The translations under genes and the position numbers were made by a program. Source: Skeletonema tropicum (lineage: Eukaryota > Bacillariophyta > Thalassiosirophyceae > Thalassiosirales > Thalassiosiraceae). From it: a stretch of DNA of 64,000 nt. This document shows positions 20,525 to 31,510 of this stretch, piece by piece. Positions within the stretch are counted from its first letter, which is position 1. Each line of letters begins with the position of its first letter. The stretch spans positions 930,001 to 994,000 of the forward strand of contig CM074137.1 in the NCBI GenBank assembly GCA_037178625.1. The letters run 5' to 3'. The notes beneath the pieces were generated by a model that did no database searches, had not been told where the DNA came from, and saw only the letters and a program-made list of their open reading frames with translations.

Positions 20525-20913
20525 GGAATGTTTGAGATTGGTTGTTTTAAAATTGTAGAATCCTAACATTATTATTAGGTAGAGTGAATTCATAGAGTTG
20601 GTGGGATGCAGATTGATCTTGAGTGGATGTCTCCTTCACCAGTCAATATGTGAAGGTGAACACCATTCACCAGACGTACTTAAAGATTTCTGTTACATAT
20701 ATAAGTTATCGAAGTACCATAAGGTTTGAGAAAAGCTTTCCTCTCTTCCTTTCTCCTCAGCACCCATCACTCCTACGTAGGAATTCATTGAAAATATGGC
20801 GTCATCCGTCCTCTCCAACCCAATTTGTTTTTCGTCACCATGCACACTTCACCTGCCATCACCTCTACTACCTTATGTATTGATGCGCTCCGGCGCCTTC
20901 GACTCTGCCTGTC
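20525..20913. other. Intergenic region upstream of the TtcA-like gene
   Basis: No gene is seen. It includes CCTACGTAGGAATTCATTG at 20773-20791, one of several copies in this window of an ACGTAGGAATT motif. Confidence 0.4.
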
Positions 20914-22080
20914 ATGCTGCTGCCGCACATAGTGTTTTGTTTTGCTATACTTCTGCTATTGCGAAGCCCTTCGTCATGTGACGCCTTTATATCCTTGACA
21001 AGTGGCGGCGGGGATAAGGCTCGCCGTCTCCACGCATCACTTGACGTAGCACCATCATCGCCCGAATCGACGGAAGCGTTGCCAATGAACCAAAAAAATA
21101 GCCAACAGAATATCAACAAATTAGAATCACGCTTGCTCAAGGGGATGCGTGAGACTTGTCAAAAATACGATATGATCGAGAATGACGATCACATCATGGT
21201 CTGTGTTTCCGGAGGCAAAGACAGCGCGACCATGCTCCACCTGCTAATGAAAATGAAAGAACGATTCGCCAGACCTGATGGCAGTGGCACCAACTTTCGT
21301 ATAACGGCGGTGCACCTCAATCAGGTGCAGCCTGGATACGACGGGTCGACGCTTGTTCAATGGCTAGAATCCACTGGTGTCGACTACAAAATCATAAAGG
21401 AGGATACGTATTCAATTGTCAAAGATAAAACCCCCGAGGGCAAAACCTACTGTTCACTTTGCAGTCGTCTTCGAAGGGGCATACTTTACAGTATTGCGCA
21501 TGATATCAACGCTACAAAGATTGCTCTGGGCCATCATACGGATGACGCCATTGAAACGCTCCTACTGAATGCTGTGCATGCAGGACAGCTAAAGTCCATG
21601 CCAGCGAGGTATTATTCGACCGAGAGGGATATGCACGTTATCAGACCTCTGATGACGTGCCTGGAGGATGACATTCGAGAGTATGCGAGTGCCATGGACT
21701 TTCCCATCCTACCCTGCAATCTTTGCGGTTCACAGCCGGATGCGCACCGGGCAAAGATGAAGATGCTTGTTGGTTTGTTGGACGGGATGAATCCAAACGC
21801 GAGGAAAAATATGATCACTGCCATGTCCGATGTGAGACCGAGTCACTTGCTCGATGTGAATTTGAGGGAAGCTTGTGGGTTGAATGGGAAAACAGGTGAA
21901 ATTGTTGCAATGGATAGAGCGAGGTTGGTCCGTGGCTTTGAGGGCGTTCAAGATTCGGTTAATGAATCGAACACAGCAGGAACTCCAGTTTCAGGCATGA
22001 TAGATGATGATCATATCATTGATGGTAACGAGGATAACGGAAGTGCAATGCCACTGTCATTTATTGAGAGTTTGTTATGA
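20914..22080 (+). CDS. TtcA-like tRNA thiolation enzyme, plastid-targeted
   Basis: A single exon of 388 residues. The PP-loop SGGKDS at 99-104 activates tRNA with ATP, and two Cys pairs, CSLC at 180-183 and CNLC at 268-271, match the iron-sulfur ligands of bacterial TtcA, which puts 2-thiocytidine at position 32 of tRNA. Further TtcA motifs are GHHTDD at 206-211 and MPARYY at 229-234. The first 24 residues are a hydrophobic signal peptide, and the cut site CDAF resembles the Ala/Phe motif of diatom plastid presequences; this suggests import into the complex plastid. The bacterial style of the core fits an endosymbiotic origin. Which tRNA it modifies is inferred from the family only. Confidence 0.85.
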   Translation: MLLPHIVFCFAILLLLRSPSSCDAFISLTSGGGDKARRLHASLDVAPSSPESTEALPMNQKNSQQNINKLESRLLKGMRETCQKYDMIENDDHIMVCVSGGKDSATMLHLLMKMKERFARPDGSGTNFRITAVHLNQVQPGYDGSTLVQWLESTGVDYKIIKEDTYSIVKDKTPEGKTYCSLCSRLRRGILYSIAHDINATKIALGHHTDDAIETLLLNAVHAGQLKSMPARYYSTERDMHVIRPLMTCLEDDIREYASAMDFPILPCNLCGSQPDAHRAKMKMLVGLLDGMNPNARKNMITAMSDVRPSHLLDVNLREACGLNGKTGEIVAMDRARLVRGFEGVQDSVNESNTAGTPVSGMIDDDHIIDGNEDNGSAMPLSFIESLL

Positions 22081-22429
22081 TTAGATTAGTAAACACATGC
22101 ATGTACGTGATACCCTAATGAATTCATTGTCATGCTCAAAATCTAAGTTCTTTTCAAAAGTGGTCGACTTAACAAGTGCGTAACAAAATGAGAAGTAAAT
22201 GTCTAGAGAGAGTAAACAATCAGTGAGTTTAGAAGGAACTGCAAAAATCGCATCATGCATTAGGAGACAAACTCTTATAAGCGACATAATGAAGTCAGGA
22301 TACCATACAATCGATTTTCAGGAGCTTCTCAATCATTAGGTACTCCCACGCATTAATGCATTTTCTCTCTAGTATCCACAATATATTTGGATCTGAAGTT
22401 ACATTTTCTTGATGGAGATAGTACAGAAG
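22081..22429. other. Intergenic region with no recognised feature
   Basis: I see neither a gene nor a strong repeat in these 350 bp between the TtcA-like gene and the satellite array. The last part may already be a diverged satellite unit. Confidence 0.5.
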
Positions 22430-23850
22430 CACATTAGCACTGCTCAAAAGGGTAGCACCCGTAAAATCGACGAGGTGCTCATATGAGAGGTCAAGTGAGG
22501 GCTGGCCAGCAGCACCACATTCTACCAAATCGTATCCATCGTCGTCGATATGCGCATGAGCAGCTTCTAGTGGCCCATTATAGTCGGCGGTGACACTCAA
22601 CAAGCACATTAGCACTGCTCAGACGGCTGGCGTTCGTAAAAGCGATGATACAGACTCGTAGCTGATATGAGAGGTCTGTAGTGTGGGTGTGGGCTGGCCG
22701 AGAACACATTCACCAAATCGTATCTATCGTCGTCAATAGGCGCAATAGCCGCTTCTAGTGGCCCATTATAGTCGGTGGTGATACTCAACAAGCACATTAG
22801 CACTGCTCAGACAACTAGCGTCCGTAGAAGCGATGCTACAGACCCGTAGCTGACGTGAGAGGTCAAGTGTGGGCTGGCCAGCAACACACATTCTACCAAA
22901 TCGTATCTATCGTCGTCAATAGGCGCATGAGCCGCTTCTAGTGGCCCATTGTAATCGGCGGCGATACTATACAACTCACTAGCACTGTTCAGCTGTTTGG
23001 AAGAAATAAATGCGATGGCGATGCTACGGACTCGTAGCTGATATGAGAGATACAGTTTGGGAGGGCTAGCAGCATCACATTTCACCAAATTGTACCTATC
23101 GTCATAGATAGATATGCACATGAGCAGCTTCTAGTGGCCCATTATCATTATAGTCGGTGGTGATACCCAACAAGCATATGATCACTGCTCAGACGGCTGG
23201 CGTCCGTAGAAGCGATGCTACAGACTCGTAGCTGACCCCAGCAACATTACATTCTACCAAATCGTATCTACCATCGTCGATATGCGTAATAGCCGCTTGT
23301 AGCTGTAGCAGCCAAATACATTCGGTGGTTAAAGTAGTGAACCACATTGGCGCTGCTCAGACGGATTGCGCCCATAGAGTGGATGCTACGATGTCGTAGA
23401 CGAACTGAAAGGTCCAATGTGGGCTTGCCGGCAGCACCCATTTTGCTTAATCGTGTCTATCGTTCTCGATACGTGCATGATCTGCTTCTAGTGGTTCAAT
23501 GCACTCGGTGGTTATAGGAATGAACCACATTGGCGCTGCTCAGACGGATTGTTCCCATAGAGTGGATGCTACGATGTCGTAGACTAACTGAAAGGTCCAA
23601 TGTAGGCTGGCCGGCAGCACTCATTTTTTCAAATCGTATCCATCGTCGTCAATAGGCGCATTAGCCGCTTCTAGTTCTAGTGGCCTATCATAGTCGGTGG
23701 TGATACTAAACAAGCACATTTGTACTGCTCCGACGACTAGCGTCCGTAGAAGCGGTGCTACAGACTCGTAGCTGATATGAGAGGTCTGCATCTGCAGTGT
23801 GGGCTGGCCAGCAACTCCACATTCTACCAAATCGAAATTATCGTCGTCAA
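22430..23850. repeat. Satellite array of about 185-bp units
   Basis: Eight imperfect units are marked by the recurring AGCACATTAGCACTGCTCAG motif at about 22430, 22602, 22790, 22974, 23173, 23342, 23526 and 23713, with spacings of about 170-200 bp. Other shared blocks are GATGCTACAGACTCGTAGCT, GTGGGCTGGCCAGCA and CAAATCGTATC. On the minus strand short open frames recur that read DYNGPLEAA and PIDDDRYDLVE, but unit lengths are not multiples of three and stops are frequent. The array may come from duplication of a coding segment; I do not call a gene. Confidence 0.85.
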
Positions 23851-23856
23851 TATTGG

Positions 23857-24204
23857 TACCGTCTTTACCTTAGAAAGTGTCCGTACGTATATCAACGACC
23901 ACAGTATTACACCCCGGACACTTTTACCCCTCCAAGAAAAAGGCACGGACACTTACTAAATCCGGACACTTTCAATGGTTTTGCTAGTAAGATGTGTGCA
24001 AACATTTAAGACACCTGTCTTAATGTCCGAGGACAGTCTACATACTCATCCCGCTCCCAGGGCGAAAAAATACTAGAAAGTGTCCGAATCTGGTCGGAAT
24101 CTGGACGGACACTTCCTAATAAAAGGCTGCGGACACCTTCAAGGCACCAGAAAAACAGTCCGGACAATAGAAAAATCCGGACACTTTCTAAGGTAAAGAC
24201 GGTA
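23857..24204. mobile_element. MITE with 27-bp perfect TIRs and GGACAC repeats
   Basis: The perfect terminal inverted repeats are 23857-23883 and 24178-24204, beginning TACCGTCTTTACCTTAG. The outer TA on each side could be the target duplication, as in Tc1/mariner elements. Inside, GTCCGGACAC-type motifs occur about ten times in both orientations. There is no ORF of note. It abuts the right end of the satellite array. Confidence 0.85.
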
Positions 24205-24545
24205 TCATAGTCAAGTGTTTTGAGCCACTATTGTAGAAGCTCCTCATTGCTATAGTGACAGTGACATCAAACCTACGGCGCTGCTAGCTCACAACGCCGA
24301 ATGGTGTGTGTATTAGCAGTGCGAGATCAGCTCAGGAAGCAATGTTTCGATACAACCTTGCTTAGAGAGCAGCTTTACTAATTGCTGCTCCCCAGTTCCA
24401 GCCTATATAGAATGGCATTTTAACACAATTATTTACTTTCTGTACAAAAAAATAGCTATAATTAGCACACAACACATTTGTAATTCGCGACAGGCTCACT
24501 GCTCTTGCCTTACAGCGTTTAGCTGCTCTATACCTATAATGATGT
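24205..24545. other. Intergenic region with no recognised feature
   Basis: Between the MITE and the 3' end of the permease gene I see no gene or repeat. Confidence 0.5.
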
Positions 24546-27500
24546 CTACAAGGTATTCTCTTGAAATGTGTCCTCTTCAATTTCGACTTCAGCCTTTGCC
24601 ATCACTGGACAAACAGATTCATCCTTCTCCTCTGCTCCGTCTTCAACACTCTTCTCCTCTACTCCCTCGTCAGCACTCTTGATTGGTTCAGCAGATGCAA
24701 ATGGCTTGGGACCGAACAACGCAAGTAATACTGGAAGCAAGATGAGCCCATGGCACACACCTAGTGAAACCGTCAAGGCAAATTGGATAGCTAGAGTCCT
24801 GAAGACATACGACTTGGAGAATAACAACACGGCGACGGCCAAGAATGTGCTCAGAGCCCCATTGAGGACAGAGGCTCCAATATCTGCCAATGATTCAGTT
24901 GCACGAGCGTCGTTATTGTTACCGCCCTTTACCATGAAGCAGTGGCCGATGTGAGCGGAGTAATCAATCGACAATCCAACAGCAAGAACAATATTGATGA
25001 CTGACACGGAGTCTATGACTAACCCAAGCGCGAACATGGCACCGAGAATCTCAATGATACAGAAGGCTACATTGACAGTGATGAGCAGTGCAGTCACAAA
25101 GCTGGCCACCGTGATGAGGACGATGATTCCGACGGCCAATATAGCAAGACCAACATTTCGATACAATTCAGAGTTGATAATCTTGAATCCTTCAATGTCA
25201 ATGAACTTGACCGAGTAGGGAAAAGCTGGAGCAAGATCTGTCCATGAATTTACCATGCTCCTCGTAGCATCCATGGCAGCAATTTGACTAGAGGCGTCAT
25301 CAAGCACTTCACCTCTGTAGCTCTTGGTTAATCGAACATACTCCGCCTTGACACGAAGTGCCTCAAGGTCAGACCCATCCGACGAAAGCACAATGTCCTG
25401 AGCATACTTTGCACCTGGACCCATGAATTGGGCATAGGACCTCAGTGTAGCAACGAAGTCTTCGTAATTGGTAGGCCAGCCATCGTCTCCAGTCACAACT
25501 CCAATCGATGCTCCGTCTTCGGCGAGATAGTCCTTCAAACCCGCCATTACATTTTGATAATTGTACTCGTTTGGCTCTGCAATATACGGAGGTTCCTCCG
25601 ACAAACCTCGAAGCCGGGTATCAAGTGTAGCCAAACCCTCGCGACTCTTGTAGATTTCTTCACCGTTCGTAAAAGTAATGTACAATGATTCGCCAGAAGA
25701 AGGAAAGTATTCATCCGCAGCCTCCGAATAATCTTTGATGTAGCTATCTACGGGGATGAAATTACGTGCAGAGTCTTCCACAGGCAGCTTGATGGTACCA
25801 TACATGCCAAATGCGAATAAGGCAGAGAAGAAAATCAAGGTGCATGCTTTGCCCTGCTTGGACAAGATCGCCGGTGCGTGATATTTGCGAAAATATCTCG
25901 AAATGAACCCCTCCTTGGATCCACTATCTTCCACCTCAATCTCTCGCTTCCTCGAAAAGCAACACAAGCAATCCCTCCGGTTGTCACGTTGCCTCTTCTC
26001 ATCAATGACCATGCACGCCACGAAGAAAGTCGCTGACAACACCCAAAGAAAGAAAATGTTGATGGATGCAAACGCACAGAATGACGCCAATGCCGGTAGC
26101 GCAGACGAAGAGGAAATTGCAAATGCCACCAGATCCGTCAATGACGTGACAGTAATTGACGCACCAGCACGGGAGAGTGCACGAGCACCACGCTGAATGA
26201 GACTCACGTCATCTTCTGATGCGCGGGCCACTCCCTCCCTCTCTCGATCAAATGCATTGGCAATCACGAACGCATCATCGACACCAATTCCCAATAAAAC
26301 AAATGGAAGGACACTATGAACAGGACCATACAATAATCCAGCCAACGAAGCCACACCAAACCCCGCCACAGTCGACAATGCCACCAAAAAGATTGCCGAT
26401 AATGACATGGCCCAACGACTACCAATACCACAACTCAATTTCGACCCAAGTGTCGCCCCCACAAACAAAAATGCAATGATGTAGGAAACTTGCACAAAGA
26501 CTAAATCACCTGTAATTTCTCCACCAAATTCATCGGCAAAACTACGTGTGGACAAATAGCTAAAGTTCAACCCACTTTCGTCATTTTCATCCTGTGCCGA
26601 TTGCACAGTTGCCAAAAATACAGACTTTTCCCACTCTTCATTAATTGGATCGACTGTTGACCCTCCCTCCAAATACGATTGATCATTCAAAAAGTACGAT
26701 AGCGAAATAGCCTCTGCACTGACTAATGTACCATTTGTATCAAACTTGGCACCACCAAAGACACTCTCAAAATCTTTTGGTTCTTTTCCGTAAGTATTCA
26801 AAGTTGTCATGACATCCTCATCTGATTCCAACCGTTCCAAATCATAATTCCATACTTTGAGTGGGGATATTACCAAACAGAGGCAGATTGGATCCAATTC
26901 GAATTGAGCGCAGGATCCCCCGGCCACAGTGCAGAGACCATCTTGTGCTCCGAAGGAGGTTGAGGCAAAGGTGTAATTTTGATTGTTGTAGGTGGAGTTT
27001 TGTGTTTGGATGGATTGATGCAGTTTCATAACGTTGATTAGATTGTCTTTTGTTAGTACATTCTTCTTCATGATGTTGTCTTCTCCATTACTACTTGTAC
27101 CATCATCATGATTATCCGCACTGCCACTACTACTGCTCACAATGACACTCTGAAATCTCGACGTGGGAGGGAAAAACTCCAAAAAGGCCGTACCCTCCTC
27201 CTCCGCCAGTGTATTTTGAGGAACCCATAGTTCTTCTGGACGGTTTTCGGTATTGAGCTTGGCCATCCCGCCAGCACACACGATGGAAATTGCGAGGGCG
27301 AGGGTGATGGTAAGTTTTGGACGAGTGGAGACCCAGTTCCCGATTGCGTAGAAGAAGGTGGAGATGGTGGTGTCGACCTTGTTGCTGATGGCCTCGCAGC
27401 GGTTTGAATTTGTGTTGTTGGGAGGTGTTGTTGACGGTGATGGTACAGCTGATAATGATGATGATGTTTCTTGCACTTCATCTTCCTCTGATGATTGTTC

Positions 27501-27587
27501 GTTTTTCTGGAATATTGTCATTGATTTTGATTTTTCCATGACAAAGGAGGCAGAGCGTGCCGATGCGGCGAGCAGATTGCCTGACAT
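24546..27587 (-). CDS. Patched/NPC1-type RND permease with sterol-sensing domain
   Basis: An uninterrupted 1,013-residue ORF. The layout is that of the eukaryotic Patched family: a polar N-terminus of about 85 residues, a first membrane helix at about 90-110 (LTITLALAISIVCAGG), a large extracytoplasmic loop, then five helices forming a sterol-sensing-type domain at about 360-530 with GIGVDDAFVIANAFDRE, then a second half with a loop and five more helices including VGLSIDYSAHIGHCF at about 900. The GVDD and GLSIDY motifs are the paired intramembrane acidic motifs used for proton or cation coupling. The tail is acidic. Such proteins move sterols or other lipids; the substrate here is unknown. 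Confidence 0.88.
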   Translation of the reverse strand: MSGNLLAASARSASFVMEKSKSMTIFQKNEQSSEEDEVQETSSSLSAVPSPSTTPPNNTNSNRCEAISNKVDTTISTFFYAIGNWVSTRPKLTITLALAISIVCAGGMAKLNTENRPEELWVPQNTLAEEEGTAFLEFFPPTSRFQSVIVSSSSGSADNHDDGTSSNGEDNIMKKNVLTKDNLINVMKLHQSIQTQNSTYNNQNYTFASTSFGAQDGLCTVAGGSCAQFELDPICLCLVISPLKVWNYDLERLESDEDVMTTLNTYGKEPKDFESVFGGAKFDTNGTLVSAEAISLSYFLNDQSYLEGGSTVDPINEEWEKSVFLATVQSAQDENDESGLNFSYLSTRSFADEFGGEITGDLVFVQVSYIIAFLFVGATLGSKLSCGIGSRWAMSLSAIFLVALSTVAGFGVASLAGLLYGPVHSVLPFVLLGIGVDDAFVIANAFDREREGVARASEDDVSLIQRGARALSRAGASITVTSLTDLVAFAISSSSALPALASFCAFASINIFFLWVLSATFFVACMVIDEKRQRDNRRDCLCCFSRKREIEVEDSGSKEGFISRYFRKYHAPAILSKQGKACTLIFFSALFAFGMYGTIKLPVEDSARNFIPVDSYIKDYSEAADEYFPSSGESLYITFTNGEEIYKSREGLATLDTRLRGLSEEPPYIAEPNEYNYQNVMAGLKDYLAEDGASIGVVTGDDGWPTNYEDFVATLRSYAQFMGPGAKYAQDIVLSSDGSDLEALRVKAEYVRLTKSYRGEVLDDASSQIAAMDATRSMVNSWTDLAPAFPYSVKFIDIEGFKIINSELYRNVGLAILAVGIIVLITVASFVTALLITVNVAFCIIEILGAMFALGLVIDSVSVINIVLAVGLSIDYSAHIGHCFMVKGGNNNDARATESLADIGASVLNGALSTFLAVAVLLFSKSYVFRTLAIQFALTVSLGVCHGLILLPVLLALFGPKPFASAEPIKSADEGVEEKSVEDGAEEKDESVCPVMAKAEVEIEEDTFQENTL

Positions 27588-27840
27588 TGTATGCTGTGAA
27601 GACTCGATTAGTTACCGCTATAGCTGATGAGTGTCGCCTCTCTTGCTGCGTTGCTTCGGCTTACTGCAACGGTTGTTTTGAGCTCATCGATACACAGTAT
27701 AAACAGTCGGCATGATGGATGGTTTTGAATTGTACACTTTTTTCTTTTCGTTCGACCACGTCACACTTTACACACGGTCGAACACAAGAAGGAATTCTTC
27801 TCAATATTCCTACGTGCAAATCGCTTTTTTTGCCGTAAAT
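27588..27840. other. Intergenic region upstream of the permease gene
   Basis: It should contain the permease promoter. There is an ATTCCTACGTGCAAAT stretch at 27806-27821 that resembles the inverted form of the ACGTAGGAAT motif found elsewhere in the window. I see no gene. Confidence 0.4.
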
Positions 27841-27945
27841 AGAGTGGTTTTATTTGGTTCGGAACGCTGTTTTTGTGCGCATTGCGCGCGAGTGGTGACG
27901 TCAGGTGTGACAAATTAGCGTGCGACCCGTTTGCGTTCCGAACGA

Positions 27946-28003
27946 GTTGGGCACGCAAACGGGCCGCAAACGACCTCGTTTGCGGCCCGTTTGCGTGCCC
28001 AAC
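27946..28003. repeat. Perfect 28-bp-arm hairpin inside the Harbinger remnant
   Basis: Arms of 28 bp starting GTTGGGCACGCAAACGGGCC pair exactly around a two-base loop (CC at 27974-27975). It lies just inside the left TIR, where transposase-binding or termination signals would be expected. Confidence 0.95.
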
Positions 28004-28147
28004 ATTTCACGTAGGAATTGGTACAGATTAGATTTTCGATCGAAAGCTATGGAAAGATGAGCATGGAGGATCTTTTGTAGGAGTAATCAACTAGAGGCAA
28101 ACTTGTAAACTATTGTAATAACAATATCATCATGTCTTCAGATCCCT

Positions 28148-29148
28148 CTATGGACGGCAACAGTGGCCGCCTTGCTGTAGGCAACGGTGGCGGCAGTGGC
28201 GGCAGCGGCGGCGACTATCATCTATGAAGCCAAAGACATTGTAAGGCAGTTGAGGTACTCCCGGAATAGTATATGGGTTGCCATTAGGATCAGTCCTCTG
28301 TCGGTCTTTCTGCATGTAGCGCTCAATGGCATCATGGAATCGTTGAAAATGAGGCACCCAACGCAAGAGTCCTACATGCCCTAAAATATCTGCGAATGTA
28401 TTGTCCAAATATATAATCATCCAGCGATAGCCATGCGACCATCGAGCATAGTCACCGCCAAAGTAGTTGTCGATTATCTTTTCGTTTGACATACCAGTGG
28501 CACACTTAGTCATGGTGAAGAGAAACAGCTCCTCCGGGTGAAATACATAGCAGTTCTCATTGTTGGTGCGGAGATTGATGTGTCCTGTACCTACTCGGAT
28601 TTCACCATTGAACTGGCTGAGGCGGAACCCTTGAAACAAATCATGAAGTTGCCCTTTGTCGAAGTGGGTCATCTTCAATGCCTCACGATCATTTTCTATT
28701 GTGGCAATTCGCAAATGTGTTCGCGGTCGATGTTGACGTGGTACGTCCAATTCATGTTGAGGAATATCAAATAAATGGTGATCCATCCAAAAGATACGAC
28801 GTATCTGTCCGGCATAACCTGCATAGCACGTACAATAGCATTCAGATAATGCCCTATAGCCCGCCTTAGTTGCGGTTGATTGCCTACTGCATATTGAAGT
28901 GTTTGGCCCAGAATCTGAACCCGCAGCAATGTCATTGAAAACACCTGCAGACGATTCCACACCAAATGAAGTGTCCGTCGAAAGGAGACCATCCCAGAGT
29001 GTAGATGCATCCATCTGTCATTTTTATCAGCTTCCCGAAGTGGTCTGCGCCTTGCTGCACCTGTGGAACGACGAACAAAACGTTGTCGGGCCATGGTACC
29101 TCTTGTGTCATGTGATGTGAAAATGTTGTGAGATGTGAGTGATGACAA
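28148..29148 (-). pseudogene. Truncated Harbinger-type transposase
   Basis: Two minus-strand frames overlap. The upstream one (29148-28696) reads through QLRRAIGHYLNAIVRAMQV; the downstream one (29014-28148) reads IFWMDHHLFDIPQHELDVP, then EELFLFTMTKCATGMSNEKI, FGGDYARWSHGYRWMI and finally FGFIDDS. The second set resembles the N-terminal half of DDE transposases of the Harbinger group, in which FGFID carries the first catalytic Asp. The frame switch lies near 28800. After FGFIDDS the sequence degenerates into Arg/Cys/His codons from a GGC-rich repeat, so the other catalytic residues are absent and the protein is inactive. Confidence 0.65.
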
Positions 29149-29448
29149 ACACCACAGCTTTCATCGCCTTTTTGTCGCCTTTCCATCGCCTCCTCATCGC
29201 CCCAGCGACCGGCCCGGATAAAACCACCAGAACGCAAAAAAGCAGAACCAATGATCCGGCACCCATGACGTCACCAAACGACAGATCAGCGTGCAGCGTT
29301 CCGAACCAAATAAAACCACTCTAATAGTTAGAGAGAGCAACGATTCCTGTGTAACCTCAAATTCGCCAATCGGTACCACTCAAATCCACACTCCGAATTC
29401 ATCTTTTACACACCTTCACTATGATGTTCTCCACTCCTATGGCCACAG

Positions 29449-31510
29449 CAACAGAGCGAGTCAAAATCTAAAAGAGGAGGATTTAGATCTAAATAGATCT
29501 GTCTACGAGAAGGAGGGTAAGAATCAGGGTAAGAATTTTCTTACCCTGAGGGTAAGAATTTTCTTACCCTCAGGGTAAGAATTCTTACCCTGATTCTTAC
29601 CCTGCAGGGTATAAGAATTCTTACCCTGATTCTTACCCTGCAAATATTTTCCCCCTTGCTTCATCGCCAACTCTTGCCTCTTGCCCCATCCACCATGACG
29701 ATGATACTTATCCCTCCGCCTTGTTGCTATTTCTGACCTCTGGGACATGAACACAGTCTATTACTCGACAACCTGACACTATATGGTGGCATTCGATGAG
29801 GTGATTTCCGTTCAAACCGTCTAGAACTGTCGGCATGGGTCACCTACGCGGGCACTATGGTTACAGCGATTATCCAACGATGCAGTGGCACAACTGATGA
29901 GAATGGTGGGAATCTTATAACAAAAAAGAGCGAGATGATGGTTCTAATACAACAATATAGTGGTTTTGATGGACATAGTGGCGTCTCGTCTCCGTGTGGT
30001 GCGGTTGAGGTGACAATCTGGTCATGAGTGGCTTGTGTCAGTTAATAATCACGTTGACGTCGTGGGAGGCATTACACCTTGAAGGGGGATGCTGATCCAG
30101 AGGCTATTGCATGCAACAATATAATTTTGAAGTGGATATACTTTCAATGGACTGCCACTGCTGTTTTCTTCTGCTGGCACCCTTTCATCATCAATCTCAA
30201 TACGTACTACGGCTTCAGTGGACACAAAAGCTTACAATAAATCTGAGATATTTATCGGGTGACTTCCTACTCAGCTTTAGTAGAAGAGGCAACGTGAGTG
30301 TCGATAACTATGTCATCTCTTCGGAAGGATTCAGTAATTTCCATTGTTATCATCCTATTTGCGGCATTCTGTATTAGAGATGAAGCATCAACCAGGAACG
30401 AATCTGCTATGAAGTAAGAGATGAATAGGGTGACAAACAAACAACGAACAATACATGCAACCACCAGTAGACGGAATCATTTGGATCTAGGGTTGGCAAA
30501 TGTTTCTTGAGAAGCACTGCACTGGAGGGTCCATGCGGCAACATTATCTAAGAAGGCTTGTCAGCTAGAAGAAAAGATAGTCTATTTGACGCAACCGTGA
30601 TGCATGTATGTGTCTTCCTGCTGACCCATGCAACAATACACATTAAAATGAGAAATAACACACATAATATAAAGAGATTAATAATCCTTATATTCATAAT
30701 AACATTATCTTAGACGCAACCTACACACAAGCACTTGCCTTGTCTTCTACAAAGATTACAGAAGTTGATTGTTAATTCAAGGCTGCAACACTGGAAAATA
30801 AACAGCACGACGGCTTGCTCTTGAGATATTATGTGGACTCTAGTTCATATATTAATAGTTTAGGAGAGGAATTACAATAAAATGTGTTGCTGTGTATATT
30901 ACTACCATCCTAATGAAATGCTATGTCCGCACACGAATCTGTTCACAAAACACCCGCAAGACATCGCCGAAGTGGATCAAAATCAGATACCATGGCGTTA
31001 TGAACACCCCTACCAGCCATCTATATTAATATGGTACTGAGAGTACTACGGGGGCCTTGTGGAACGATTATTGCGTTTCCTCGTCGACGTTATTTGACAC
31101 CTGCAGCAAAATAGACCAAAAATCGATGCGTTAGATATAGCCGCCGGTACGTCTGCAGGCTCTCAATTTCATGACTTCCCGAGTACATCAACGTTTTCTA
31201 CGTCAAAAACTGATCTAGATCATAGCTTTACAATGCGTTGGAGTCCTAATTGATTGTGCTATGGCATAGCGGCCCACCATGATGGCTGTGATGCTGCTGT
31301 GATGGGTTGAAATGTTTTTGGAAAAGTTGGCGATGAAATTTGACCCTGACAGAGAGGGTAAGAATCGGGTAAGAATTCTTACCCTGATTCTTACCCTGCA
31401 GGGTAAGAATTCTTACCCTGATTCTTACCCTAATTCTTACCCTTTCTCGTAGTCATCGCCAATTAGATCTAAATTAATCCTAATATTTTAGATTTTGACT
31501 CACTCTGTTG
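29449..31510. mobile_element. 2.06 kb TIR element with GGGTAAGAATC repeats
   Basis: The ends CAACAGAGCGAGTCAAAATC (left) and its near-complement (right, one mismatch) are flanked by CAG on each side, a possible 3-bp duplication. Just inside, both ends carry clusters of GGGTAAGAATC in direct and inverted copies (29514-29645 and 31355-31445), forming several hairpins. About 1.7 kb of interior has no ORF that I can support, so it is a non-autonomous or decayed element. Confidence 0.75.

Larger units (their letters stand above)
27841..29322. mobile_element. Harbinger-like DNA transposon remnant
   Basis: Terminal inverted repeats of 29 bp (27841-27869 and 29294-29322), beginning AGAGTGGTTTTATTTGGTTC, are flanked by the 3-bp direct repeat AAT. 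A 3-bp duplication is the size expected for PIF/Harbinger elements, and the interior encodes the N-terminal half of a transposase of that general kind. The C-terminal half is missing and replaced by GGCGGCAGT repeats, so it is non-autonomous. Confidence 0.8.

Noticed and set aside
22295..23121. Coding genes in the satellite array
   Set aside because: Frames are short, units are not multiples of three, and stops recur in each unit.
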